NCBI RefSeq assembly: GCF_030929505.1
Contig: NZ_JAVFVV010000007.1
Location: forward strand, 1-64,000
From: Mesorhizobium sp. LHD-90
GTDB lineage: Bacteria > Pseudomonadota > Alphaproteobacteria > Rhizobiales > Rhizobiaceae
Length of the DNA stretch: 64,000 nucleotides
Direction of reading: 5' to 3'
The translations under genes and the position numbers were made by a program. Below the pieces are notes generated by a model. The model did no database searches and was not told where the DNA came from. It was given only the letters and a program-made list of their open reading frames with translations. Positions 9,269 through 17,297 of the stretch are shown piece after piece (positions within the stretch are counted from its first letter, which is position 1; each line of letters opens with the position of its first letter).

Positions 9269-9972
9269 TGCGCTACGCTCTCTATTTCACCCCCGAGCCG
9301 AATGACGCGCTGACGCGCGCGGCGCAAGCGTGGCTCGGCCGGAACGCCTTCACCGGCGCGGCCATTTCGATGACCGCTCCCGCCGGCATTTCCCCCGGTG
9401 AATTCGGTTCGATTTCCGAAGAGCCGCGCCGCTATGGCTTTCATGCCACGCTGGTTGCACCGTTCCGCCCGCAGGACGGCCTTTCGCCGGAAGCCATGAC
9501 AGATGCCGCCGACACTTTCGCGCAACGCTGCACGCCCTTCGTCATTCCGGGCTTGGCGATCACGCGGATCGGCGATTTCTTCGCTCTCACGCCGCCAGAA
9601 TCCGGCGACGTCGCGGCCCTGGCGTCCGAAGCTGTCGATCATTTCAACAGCCTGCGCTCGCCATTGAGCACATCCGAGATCGAACGCCGCCGTCCGGAAC
9701 GCCTCTCGGAGCGCCAGCGCGCCTATCTCGACCGTTATGGCTATCCCTATGTCAAGGAAGAGTTCCGCTTCCACATGACGCTCACCGGCCCGCTGGAGCC
9801 GGAAGTCGCCGCGCGTATCGAGCCGGCTCTGCAAAACCATTTCGCTCCGCTGCTGGCGCGGCCGGTTCCGGTCACGGCCGTCGCGCTGTTCGTCGAGCCC
9901 GCGCCCGGCGCCGATTTCATCGTCCGATCCATCCACAGCTTCGGCAGAGCCGAAGCGAGAAAGTCCGCCTGA
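9268..9972 (+). CDS. DUF1045 phosphonate-operon protein, 2H-phosphoesterase-like
   Basis: A 234-residue protein of the DUF1045 family, known as a phn-operon companion. It has two H-x-T motifs, YGFHATL (about residue 67) and FRFHMTL (about residue 168), the hallmark of the 2H phosphoesterase fold that acts on cyclic phosphates. Seen: the paired motifs and the tight coupling to phnE and phnM. Inferred: it may open the cyclic phosphate made by the C-P lyase pathway, since no PhnP is present in this cluster. It could instead act on another phosphoester. Confidence 0.85.
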   Translation: MRYALYFTPEPNDALTRAAQAWLGRNAFTGAAISMTAPAGISPGEFGSISEEPRRYGFHATLVAPFRPQDGLSPEAMTDAADTFAQRCTPFVIPGLAITRIGDFFALTPPESGDVAALASEAVDHFNSLRSPLSTSEIERRRPERLSERQRAYLDRYGYPYVKEEFRFHMTLTGPLEPEVAARIEPALQNHFAPLLARPVPVTAVALFVEPAPGADFIVRSIHSFGRAEARKSA

Positions 9973-9973
9973 C

Positions 9974-11113
9974 ATGCCGCAAGAAATCGTTCTCACCAAC
10001 ACACGGATCGTCCTCGAGGACGAAGTGATCGCGGGCACAATTGTCCTGCGCGACGGGCAGATCGCCGCGCTCGACACCGGCGTCGCCGGCCGCGGTGAAG
10101 ACATGGAGGGCGATTATCTCATTCCAGGCCTTGTCGAACTGCATACGGACCATCTGGAATCGCACTATGCCCCCCGGCCGGGCGTGGTCTGGGAGTCGAT
10201 CGCCGCGCTGCAGGCGCATGATGCGCAGGTCGCCAGCTCGGGCATCACCACTGTCTTCGACTGCCTGCGCCTCGGCTCAGACGAGGACGGCGGCTTCGAG
10301 CGCGGCGAGATGCGCGCCATCGCCGAGGCCATCGAGACGGCAGGCGCGCAAGACCGGCTGCGCGCCAGCCATCTGATCCACCTGCGTTGCGAAGTGTCGG
10401 CAAGCAATGTGCTCGACCACTTCGAGGACTTTCGCGGCGACCCGCAGGTCCGGCTCGCATCATTGATGGACCACGCGCCCGGCCAGCGTCAGTTCCAGAC
10501 GCTCGATGCCTATACGCTTTACTACAAGAAGAAGCGCGGCCTGACCGACGCCGAGTTCGAGCGCTTCGTTGCCCGTCGCATCGAGGAGTCGAACCGATAC
10601 GCCGCTCCGCACCGCCGCGCGATCGCCGATGCCTGCACCGAGCGCGGCATTGCGATCGCCAGCCACGACGACGCCACGATCGAGCATGTCGAGGAGTCGA
10701 AGGCTTTTGGCGTGCGGCTGGCGGAGTTCCCGACCAGCATGGAGGCGGCAAGGGCCTCGCATGACGCCGGCATGGCCGTGCTGATGGGCGCGCCCAACGT
10801 GGTGCGCGGAAAGTCCCATTCGGGCAATATCTCCGCCAAGGCGCTGGCCGACGCCACCGTGCTCGATGTGCTGTCGTCGGATTATGTGCCGTTCAGCCTC
10901 ATCCACGCGCCCTTCCTGCTGGCTGACGAGGATGGCTGCATGACTTTGCCGGAGAGCATCAGGCTGGTTACCGCGACGCCGGCGGATGCAGTCGGCCTGA
11001 ACGACCGCGGCCGCATCCGACCCGGCTTGCGCGCCGACCTCGTTCGGGTGCGCCATCGTTCCGGCATCCCCGTAGTGCGTTCGGTGTGGCGCGAGGGCCG
11101 CCGTGTCGCCTGA
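9974..11113 (+). CDS. phnM: 5-triphosphoribosyl-1-phosphonate diphosphohydrolase PhnM
   Basis: A 379-residue amidohydrolase-fold protein of the PhnM family, which removes diphosphate from 5-triphosphoribosyl-1-phosphonate before PhnJ acts. Seen: an N-terminal composite barrel strand region, the metal-binding stretch ELHTDHLESH, and a late ASHDDATIEHV motif. It starts 1 bp after the DUF1045 stop and overlaps phnN by 11 bp. Confidence 0.92.
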   Translation: MPQEIVLTNTRIVLEDEVIAGTIVLRDGQIAALDTGVAGRGEDMEGDYLIPGLVELHTDHLESHYAPRPGVVWESIAALQAHDAQVASSGITTVFDCLRLGSDEDGGFERGEMRAIAEAIETAGAQDRLRASHLIHLRCEVSASNVLDHFEDFRGDPQVRLASLMDHAPGQRQFQTLDAYTLYYKKKRGLTDAEFERFVARRIEESNRYAAPHRRAIADACTERGIAIASHDDATIEHVEESKAFGVRLAEFPTSMEAARASHDAGMAVLMGAPNVVRGKSHSGNISAKALADATVLDVLSSDYVPFSLIHAPFLLADEDGCMTLPESIRLVTATPADAVGLNDRGRIRPGLRADLVRVRHRSGIPVVRSVWREGRRVA

Positions 11114-11708
11114 AGCCAACACAGCCCGCGAAGGCACGTTGATCGCCGTTGTCGGACCCAGCGGTGCCGGCAAGGATACGCTGATCGATTATGCGCGACA
11201 GCGCCTGAGCACGGACCCGTCCATACTGTTCGTGCGCCGTGTCGTGACACGGATCGCGCAGGCAAATGCCGAGGATCATGATACGCTCACGGTCGAATCC
11301 TTCGCCGAAGAGCGAACAGCAGGCAAATTTGCCGTGACCTGGCAGGCGCATGGCCTTCATTACGCCATTCCCTCGGACGCTCGCCTCCATGTCGTTTCCG
11401 GCGGTATCGCGGTCGTCAATGGTTCCCGCGCCGCCTTGCCGGCGATCTGCTCGGCCTTCGGGCGGGTTCTCACCGTACTCGTCACCTGCCGGCCGGACGT
11501 GCTTGCCGCCCGGCTTGCCGCGCGTGGCCGCGAAAACGCGCTGGAGCAGGGACTGCGTCTCGCAAGGGGGGCCATGCCATCAGACAAGCTGTCGCCTGCG
11601 ATCGAGATCGACAACAGCGACGGCGTCGCCGTCGCGGGCAACGCATTGGTTGCGATCATCCACGACGCCATCGGAGTGGACCAGTCTGGACACATGCTAC
11701 GGCCTTGA
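11103..11708 (+). CDS. phnN: Ribose 1,5-bisphosphokinase PhnN
   Basis: A 201-residue guanylate-kinase-like protein with P-loop GPSGAGKDT near residue 18. PhnN phosphorylates ribose 1,5-bisphosphate to PRPP, the last step in recovering the ribose used by C-P lyase. It starts with GTG inside the end of phnM. It is the last phn gene; the next DNA is a transposase remnant. Confidence 0.9.
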   Translation: MSPEANTAREGTLIAVVGPSGAGKDTLIDYARQRLSTDPSILFVRRVVTRIAQANAEDHDTLTVESFAEERTAGKFAVTWQAHGLHYAIPSDARLHVVSGGIAVVNGSRAALPAICSAFGRVLTVLVTCRPDVLAARLAARGRENALEQGLRLARGAMPSDKLSPAIEIDNSDGVAVAGNALVAIIHDAIGVDQSGHMLRP

Positions 11709-11714
11709 CGCTTC

Positions 11715-11926
11715 GTGTCGTGTCAGCCGACGTCTTCCAGTTTCGGTCCTATAGGCGTTGCGCTGCAACGACCACCGTGGCGCCTTCTCGCCCCAGCCGG
11801 TACGGTTGCCGCCCCTTCCTCCGGTTCACCAAGCAACTCGGCGGCAATGCCGATCAGCGAACGCAAGAGATTGGCATCGAAGCTCTTCTCCACGAGCGCG
11901 CGCTGGTTCATCATGCCGTCGGTCAT
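11715..11926 (-). pseudogene. N-terminal remnant of an IS256-family transposase
   Basis: Reading leftward from the ATG at 11926 (after a good AAGGAACG ribosome site), the frame encodes MTDGMMNQRALVEKSF and LLRSLIGIAAELL, resembling the N-terminus of rhizobial IS256-type transposases. The match then shifts into another frame, where GEKAPRWSLQRNAYR resembles the conserved GEKSPERLVQRNGYR stretch. The rest of the gene is missing; 6 bp farther left phnN ends. It is frameshifted and truncated, hence dead. The identification rests on remembered family consensus. Confidence 0.65.
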
Positions 11927-12261
11927 CGATCGTTCCTTTGAATCAGGTTGGACACAGCAACCCGACCCCTGCCGGGGAACATCGATGACCGTCCGCTGCG
12001 CCGCTCGCTCGCTACAGCGCTGTTGAGGGCGCACTTCACGAGCGGTTTTGCTACCGCCGAGCTACACCACCAACAGGGACGCGACCAATGACCGCCAGCG
12101 ATTCCCTGTCGCGTCGGGGTCGTGGCGACCTACATCGCTGGCGCTTCAGATGGCCAATGCACTATATCAAAATAATTGCGAGATAATGATTGCAAAAAAA
12201 TGCAATCGATAATATGTAGCTTGGCGAAGGCGATAACCCGCCATGCGCGAAGAGGTGACGT
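11927..12261. other. Intergenic region between IS remnant and BigR-type operon
   Basis: There is no gene. The right part is much more AT-rich (about 12157-12220) than its surroundings and holds the likely promoter/operator of the sulfur operon. GACGCGAC (12078-12085) and GTCGCGTC (12108-12115) form an inverted repeat in the left part, which could be further insertion-sequence debris; I cannot prove that. Confidence 0.5.
12188..12207. promoter_or_regulatory. Candidate BigR operator
   Basis: A perfect inverted repeat, GATTGCA-N6-TGCAATC, with an all-A spacer, lies in the AT-rich stretch 55 bp before the first gene of the operon encoding an ArsR/BigR-type repressor. BigR-type repressors bind AT-rich palindromes over their own promoter; that this one is the site is inferred from position and symmetry. 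Confidence 0.5.
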
Positions 12262-12702
12262 ATGAAGAAAGTATCCGACAAACTTAGCATAGCGCCGCAG
12301 GTGATTGCCGATGACATTAGCCACGCCGCGGCAAACGGATTCGCGGCTATCATCAACAATCGTCCTGATAATGAGGAGGCGGGCCAGCCAAGCGCAGGCG
12401 AGAACCGGATGGTCGCTGAGCGCGAAGGTCTCTGCTACAGCCATATCCCGGTCGTGCCCGGACAGGTCAAAGAGTGGCAGGTACGCGCGTTTCAGAAGGC
12501 GCTTGCGGAAGCGAGAGGGCCCGTTCTGGCCCACTGCAAGACCGGCGCGCGTTCGACCACCCTCTATGTTATCGGCGAAGTTCTCGACGGGCGCATGAGC
12601 AAGGAGGAGGTGGCGCTGCTCGGCCAACGGCTCGGTTTTGATCTCTCCGGGGTGGTCAAATGGCTCGACGCCCACGGTCACCAATCTGTGCAACAGCCAT
12701 AA
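12262..12702 (+). CDS. DUF442 / TIGR01244 sulfur-transfer protein (Blh N-terminal-domain type)
   Basis: A 146-residue protein of the beta-lactamase-hydrolase-like (DUF442) family, which has a phosphatase-like fold. Active-site loop HCKTGARS (about residue 93) carries the single reactive cysteine. In other bacteria this domain is fused to a metallo-beta-lactamase-fold persulfide dioxygenase (Blh); here it is a separate gene directly before the enzyme at 12719. Likely role: moving or binding sulfane sulfur during H2S detoxification (inferred from context). Confidence 0.8.
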   Translation: MKKVSDKLSIAPQVIADDISHAAANGFAAIINNRPDNEEAGQPSAGENRMVAEREGLCYSHIPVVPGQVKEWQVRAFQKALAEARGPVLAHCKTGARSTTLYVIGEVLDGRMSKEEVALLGQRLGFDLSGVVKWLDAHGHQSVQQP

Positions 12703-12718
12703 CTCGGGAGTGGGCCCA

Positions 12719-13609
12719 ATGAACGCATCCAAGCCGCTGGTGAAGGGCTTTTTCGAGGAGCGCACCTTCTCCATCCAGTATGTCGTCGCCGATCCCGAGA
12801 CCAAGAAATGCGCGATCATCGACCCTGTCCTCGACTTCGACGAAAAGTCCGGCGTCACCGCCACCACGAGCGCGGATGAGATACTCGCTTGTGTGAAGGG
12901 GCAGGGTTTCGAGGTGGAGTGGATCCTCGACACGCACCCCCATGCCGACCATTTTTCGGCAGCGCGGTACCTCAAGAGCAAGACCGGCGCCCCGACGGCT
13001 ATCGGTGAAAAGGTCGTTGAAGTGCAGAAGCTCTGGAAAGAAATCTACAACTGGCCCGATTTTCCGGCGGATGGCTCCCAGTGGGACCGGGTATTTGCCG
13101 AAGGCGACACCTTCAAGGTCGGCAACATCCCCGCCCGCGTGCTGTTCTCGCCGGGCCACACGCTCGCCTCCATCACCTATGTGATCGGCGACGCGGCCTT
13201 CGTTCATGACACGCTCTTCATGCCGGACTCCGGGACAGCGCGAGCCGACTTTCCGGGCGGCAGCGCATCGCGCCTCTACAAGTCGATCATCGAGATCCTG
13301 TCTCTGCCGGACGAAACCCGGATCTTCACCGGTCACGACTATCAACCGGGTGGACGCGAGCCGCTCTGGGAATCGACCGTTGCCGAGCAGAAAGCAAGAA
13401 ACACGCATATGTCCAAATGCGCGACGGAACGCGAGTTCGTGTTGGTGCGCGAGGCCCGCGACCGGACACTGTCGATGCCGAAGCTGATCCTTCACGCGCT
13501 GCAGGTGAACATTAACGGTGGGCAACTGCCCCAGCCGGAAGCAAACGGACGGCGCTACCTGAAGTTTCCGCTCGACGCCCTGCAGGGAGCCGCATGGGAG
13601 AACCAATGA
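12719..13609 (+). CDS. Metallo-beta-lactamase-fold persulfide dioxygenase-like protein
   Basis: A 296-residue cytoplasmic enzyme with the metal motif THPHADHFSA (about residue 72), a second ligand region FSPGHT, and FTGHDY near residue 206. These match ETHE1/Blh persulfide dioxygenases, which oxidise glutathione persulfide to sulfite. Start is the ATG at 12719; the sequence upstream belongs to the previous gene's end. It overlaps the ArsR-type gene by 16 bp. Sulfite made here could leave by the TauE/SafE exporter at 14824. Confidence 0.85.
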   Translation: MNASKPLVKGFFEERTFSIQYVVADPETKKCAIIDPVLDFDEKSGVTATTSADEILACVKGQGFEVEWILDTHPHADHFSAARYLKSKTGAPTAIGEKVVEVQKLWKEIYNWPDFPADGSQWDRVFAEGDTFKVGNIPARVLFSPGHTLASITYVIGDAAFVHDTLFMPDSGTARADFPGGSASRLYKSIIEILSLPDETRIFTGHDYQPGGREPLWESTVAEQKARNTHMSKCATEREFVLVREARDRTLSMPKLILHALQVNINGGQLPQPEANGRRYLKFPLDALQGAAWENQ

Positions 13610-13953
13610 AACTCGATCTGGAACCCGGCACGGCCGAACTGGTTGCCAACGCGGCGGAGGCGGCGGACTTTCTCAAGAGGTTCGCCCACCCGTCGCGGCT
13701 GATGATCGTCTGCGCGCTCGTCGATGGCGAGCGCTCAGTGCGCGATCTGGAGGACACCCTCGGCATCCGCCAGCCGGGCTTGTCCCAACAGATAGCCGAG
13801 CTGCGTGAGGCGGGTTTCATCACCGGCCGTAAGGAATCGAAGAACATGTTCTATCGGCTCGCGGACGGCCGGATTACCGAATTCGTCTCCCTGATGCACC
13901 GGATGTTCTGTGAGGTTCCGCAGAAACCTAACCACGGTACCAACGATGACTGA
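13594..13953 (+). CDS. bigR: BigR-type ArsR-family repressor
   Basis: A 119-residue winged-helix repressor. The recognition helix region IRQPGLSQQIAELREAGF and the MFYRLADGR beta-wing match BigR. Counting from the internal ATG at 13606, Cys36 and Cys102 are 66 residues apart, exactly the spacing of the Cys42/Cys108 redox switch of BigR, which senses sulfide or persulfide. It lies within the operon it would control. Start 13594 or 13606 are both possible; the second gives a product closer to known BigR length. Confidence 0.88.
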   Translation: MGEPMKLDLEPGTAELVANAAEAADFLKRFAHPSRLMIVCALVDGERSVRDLEDTLGIRQPGLSQQIAELREAGFITGRKESKNMFYRLADGRITEFVSLMHRMFCEVPQKPNHGTNDD

Positions 13954-14374
13954 GTTTACTCCCTTCGCCTCCCTTATCGGAGGTATGATGATCGGCCTGT
14001 CGGCCGTGCTCCTGATGCTGTGGGAGGGGCGCATCGCCGGTATCTCCGGCATCGCCGGCCGCCTTCTACCACCGTATCGGGACAGCGCCTTCATGTCGCG
14101 CTTCGGGTTCGTGGCCGGGCTCGTGGCGGCGCCATTCACGATACTGGCGCTGACGGGCGAGGTTGTCGCGCAGACCATCTCCAGTAACGCAACTCTGATG
14201 TTGGTTGCGGGCTTGCTCGTCGGCTTCGGCTCCGTCTGGGGCAATGGCTGCACGTCCGGCCACGGCGTCTGCGGTCTGTCGCGGCTGTCCACGCGCTCGC
14301 TGGTGGCAACCGGCGTGTTCATGGCCACGGCCTTCGCCACCGTCTTCGTCGTCCGTCACTTGATCGGAGGCTGA
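13946..14374 (+). CDS. YeeE/YedE-family membrane protein, first half
   Basis: A 142-residue hydrophobic protein with about four membrane segments, of the DUF395/YeeE-YedE family. It has the conserved cysteine motif GCTSGHGVCG (about residues 92-101), associated with thiosulfate or sulfane-sulfur passage in YeeE. It overlaps bigR by 8 bp, and is followed 4 bp later by a second half-size protein; the two probably form one channel. Substrate is inferred from family and operon. Confidence 0.85.
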   Translation: MTEFTPFASLIGGMMIGLSAVLLMLWEGRIAGISGIAGRLLPPYRDSAFMSRFGFVAGLVAAPFTILALTGEVVAQTISSNATLMLVAGLLVGFGSVWGNGCTSGHGVCGLSRLSTRSLVATGVFMATAFATVFVVRHLIGG

Positions 14375-14378
14375 TCGA

Positions 14379-14822
14379 ATGTCCTTCCTCGTCAATCTCG
14401 CACTCGGTCTTCTCGTTGGAGCGGGGCTTGTCGTTTCGGGCATGGCTGACCCGGCCAAGGTCCTCAACTTCCTCGATCTCTCCGGCACCTGGGATCCGTC
14501 GCTGGCCTTCGTCATGGGCGGAGCGGTCGTCGTCGCCTTCGTCGGCTATCGCCTTGTGCTCCGGCGCGAAAGTCCGATCGTCGGCACCGACTTCCACCTG
14601 CCGGCCAAGAGCGACATTGATGCGCGCGTGATCGCGGGCCCGGCCATCTTCGGGATCGGTTGGGGGCTTGGCGGCTTCTGTCCCGGCCCGGCGCTGACGG
14701 CGCTCGGCCTCGGCGCGGTCGGTACTCTGGCTTTTGCTCCGGCCATGCTTGTCGGCATGGGAGCGGCCCGCTTCATTGGCGAAACCCTCCCTCACCCCAC
14801 GGCCTCGCAAGGTTCGCACTGA
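14379..14822 (+). CDS. YeeE/YedE-family membrane protein, second half (DUF6691-like)
   Basis: A 147-residue membrane protein that completes the YeeE/YedE pair. It starts MSFLVNLALGLLVGAGL, with a glycine-rich first segment, and has the cysteine motif GGFCPGPAL (about residue 104) typical of the second half. Gene spacing (4 bp after its partner, 1 bp before the exporter) indicates co-translation. Confidence 0.85.
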   Translation: MSFLVNLALGLLVGAGLVVSGMADPAKVLNFLDLSGTWDPSLAFVMGGAVVVAFVGYRLVLRRESPIVGTDFHLPAKSDIDARVIAGPAIFGIGWGLGGFCPGPALTALGLGAVGTLAFAPAMLVGMGAARFIGETLPHPTASQGSH

Positions 14823-14823
14823 T

Positions 14824-15609
14824 ATGCTCGACGTTGTCCAGTATTTGCTGGGTGGCTTTTCGGGGTCGCTCGTAGGGTTCTCCCTTGGATTGTTCGGCGG
14901 TGGCGGATCGATCCTAGCGGTCCCGCTGATGGTGTATCTGGTTGGCATGCCGGTGGCGCATGTGGCGATCGGCACCAGCGCGCTGGCGGTCGCCGCGAAT
15001 GCGGGTGCAAGCCTGGTGAGCCACGCCCGGCGCGGCAACGTGATCTGGCGTTGCGCTCTGATGTTCAGCGTGGCCGGGATTGTGGGAGCCACCCTGGGCT
15101 CTACGGTGGGCAAGGCGCTGGATGGGCAGACGCTGCTGGTTCTATTCGCGCTCGTCATGGTTGTTGTCGGATTCCGAATGCTCAAGGGGCGTGGACAAGA
15201 AGGGACTCCAGGCGCCCTCTGCACCAGGGAAAAAGCGCCCAAGGTCCTGGCCGCCGGTGGCGTCACGGGCCTGTTCTCTGGCTTCTTTGGGATCGGCGGT
15301 GGGTTCCTCATCGTCCCCGGGCTGATTGCATCAACAGGAATGCCGATCCTCAATGCGATTGGGTCCTCGCTGGTGGCCGTGACCGCTTTTGGTCTCACCA
15401 CCGCAGCCAGTTATGCCTTCTCTGGCCTCGTGGACTGGCCGCTCGCCGCCGTGTTCATTGCCGGCGGGATAGCGGGCAGCGCCATCGGCTCGATGACGGC
15501 CCACCGTCTCAGCGCCCGCAAAGGGGCATTGAACACTGGCTTTGCCATCCTCGTGTTCGCTGTGGCAGCGTACGTGCTCTGGCAGAGTGGGCGAGCCCTG
15601 ATAGGGTAA
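14824..15609 (+). CDS. TauE/SafE-family sulfite/sulfur-compound exporter
   Basis: A 261-residue inner-membrane protein with about eight hydrophobic segments and two internal repeats carrying glycine-rich signatures (GLFGGGGS near residue 22 and GFFGIGGGF near residue 156), typical of TauE/SafE permeases. As last gene of the BigR operon it probably exports sulfite formed by the persulfide dioxygenase. The gene ends 92 bp before the 3' end of tRNA-Ser. Confidence 0.88.
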   Translation: MLDVVQYLLGGFSGSLVGFSLGLFGGGGSILAVPLMVYLVGMPVAHVAIGTSALAVAANAGASLVSHARRGNVIWRCALMFSVAGIVGATLGSTVGKALDGQTLLVLFALVMVVVGFRMLKGRGQEGTPGALCTREKAPKVLAAGGVTGLFSGFFGIGGGFLIVPGLIASTGMPILNAIGSSLVAVTAFGLTTAASYAFSGLVDWPLAAVFIAGGIAGSAIGSMTAHRLSARKGALNTGFAILVFAVAAYVLWQSGRALIG

Positions 15610-15701
15610 ATCTCGCGGGCTTGAGGCGCGTCGGGCGGTTAGGTTGGCGGATACCGCGCAAACCAGCGAGGCCCGAGGCAAAGTAGCGAAATTCTGCATA
15701 C

Positions 15702-15791
15702 TGGCGGAGAGAGGGGGATTCGAACCCCCGATAGAGTTTCCCCTATACACGCGTTCCAGGCGTGCGCCTTAAACCACTCGGCCACCTCTCC
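15702..15791 (-). tRNA. tRNA-Ser(GGA)
   Basis: On the minus strand a 90-nt class II tRNA is readable, including encoded CCA. The acceptor stem GGAGAGG pairs with TCTCTCC, the anticodon arm CACGC-CTGGAAC-GCGTG gives GGA, there is a long variable arm, and the T arm is GGGGG-TTCGAAT-CCCCC. Its 3' end faces the sulfur operon, the usual side for island integration. Confidence 0.96.
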
Positions 15792-16065
15792 GTGCCGTAC
15801 CGGCTGAGCCGATCGGATGCCGGGCTCATCTAGTCGATCTCGTGCGCCCTGCCAAGCCGTGTTCTGCTCGATCGCCGCAAAGCGTGGGCGGCCTCTGTCT
15901 TGGCCGAGGGACAGCCGGCGGCGATAGCCGGTTAAATCCGGGGAAAGCATCCCTTGCCCGGGGCGATGTCCGGTTCCGAAGTCGCCGTGTCGATTTCCGG
16001 CACGACGGATTGAATCTTGCGGAGCCGTGCAATATCTCTCGCCGGCGAGCCAAGTCCGGAACGGA

Positions 16066-16386
16066 ATGATACGCTTTCTTTTCCGCCTGCTTGCGATGGT
16101 GGCGCTGACAGTCTCCGTCATCATGGCGGTGCTCGATGCGGCGCGTTCCGTCGCCGTGTCGGCGCTGGTGACGACGCCGCTCGCGGTGAGTTGGGCGTCG
16201 GTCTCGCCAGAAACCCTGGCAAGCGCCCAGCAGGCGGTGGCGGAAAACCTGAATCCCCTCGCCTGGGATCTTGTTGCGGCGAATGTGCTTGCCTTGCCTG
16301 GCTTCGTCGTCTTCGCGGCGTTAGCCCTGTTGTTCTACGCGATCGGCCGGCGACCCGAGCGGCAAAGCGGCCGGCTGGCGGTTTAA
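16066..16386 (+). CDS. Small two-helix membrane protein, unknown function
   Basis: A 106-residue protein I do not recognise by name. It starts MIRFLFRLLAMVALTVSV, a signal-anchor-like helix, and has a second hydrophobic segment near residues 70-95 (VLALPGFVVFAALALLFYAIG), with a short basic tail. The ATG at 16066 is preceded by GGAACGG; an ATG at 16027 is in frame but has a less natural N-terminus. It lies 35 bp upstream of msrA. Confidence 0.65.
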   Translation: MIRFLFRLLAMVALTVSVIMAVLDAARSVAVSALVTTPLAVSWASVSPETLASAQQAVAENLNPLAWDLVAANVLALPGFVVFAALALLFYAIGRRPERQSGRLAV

Positions 16387-16421
16387 TCGTGCCCGGGAAC
16401 GATCTCCACAAGGGATGAAAG

Positions 16422-17090
16422 ATGTTTTTCCTGAGTGACATGCTGAACAAGAAGCTCAACCTGCCGAAACCCGGCGAGGCGCTTCCGGGACGGAACAAGC
16501 CGATTCCAACTGCTATAAGACATTTCGTCTCGAAACGACGGCTAAAGGGGCCGTATCCCGACGGGCTCGAGACCGCGCTGTTCGGCCTCGGCTGCTTCTG
16601 GGGCGCCGAGCGCATGTTCTGGCAGATGCCGGGCATCTGGGTGACGGCGGTGGGTTATGCCGGCGGCTTCACCTCCAATCCCACCTACCAGGAGACCTGC
16701 ACGGGCTTGACGGGACATGCCGAGGTGGTGCTGGTGGTGTTCGATCCAGCCGTCGTGGCCTATGCCGATCTGCTCAAGGCGTTCTGGGAGAATCACGACC
16801 CGACCCAGGGCATGCGCCAGGGAAACGATGTCGGCACGGCCTACCGCTCGGCGGTCTACACGTTCGGCGAGGCGCAGCACGCCGCCGCGTGCGCATCGCG
16901 CGACGCCTACCAGGCTTCTCTGGGCGAGGCCGGCCGCGGCAAGATCACCACCGAGATCGAGCCGGCGCCGGCCTTCTACTTCGCCGAGGCGGACCACCAG
17001 CAGTATCTGGCGAAGAACCCGTACGGCTACTGCAACCTGCGCGGCACCGGCGTTTCCTGCCCGATCCCGCCGGCTGTCAGCGCCGCCTGA
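16422..17090 (+). CDS. msrA: Peptide-methionine (S)-S-oxide reductase
   Basis: A 222-residue MsrA that repairs methionine-S-sulfoxide in proteins using thioredoxin. The catalytic motif GCFWGAE has its nucleophile at Cys58; the [18 protein letters not shown] and KNPYGYCNL motifs follow. The roughly 45-residue N-terminal extension before the domain ([14 protein letters not shown]) is common in longer MsrA proteins. It is probably cytoplasmic: there is no signal peptide. Confidence 0.95.
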   Translation: MFFLSDMLNKKLNLPKPGEALPGRNKPIPTAIRHFVSKRRLKGPYPDGLETALFGLGCFWGAERMFWQMPGIWVTAVGYAGGFTSNPTYQETCTGLTGHAEVVLVVFDPAVVAYADLLKAFWENHDPTQGMRQGNDVGTAYRSAVYTFGEAQHAAACASRDAYQASLGEAGRGKITTEIEPAPAFYFAEADHQQYLAKNPYGYCNLRGTGVSCPIPPAVSAA

Positions 17091-17297
17091 CGGGGGCGAT
17101 TTTTATGCTGCCGTCAAAGTCGGCGAATTGAGGAAACGCCTTTTCCAAACGGTCAAGATTCCGCGTGAATTTTGTCTTTCGGCGTGCCACAGTGACGCCG
17201 AGCGGGCGACAAAGGTTGCCTGCCGCGCTCCGCTAATCGCTGCCAGGCGACGAGCCGGGAGCGCCTATCAAAGAAAAACCGACAGGGTGTGGATCAC

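Noticed and set aside
16394-16421. GGAAC before msrA as an EcfG promoter
   Set aside because: There is no CGTT-like element at 16-17 bp; the msrA ATG is already 23 bp away.
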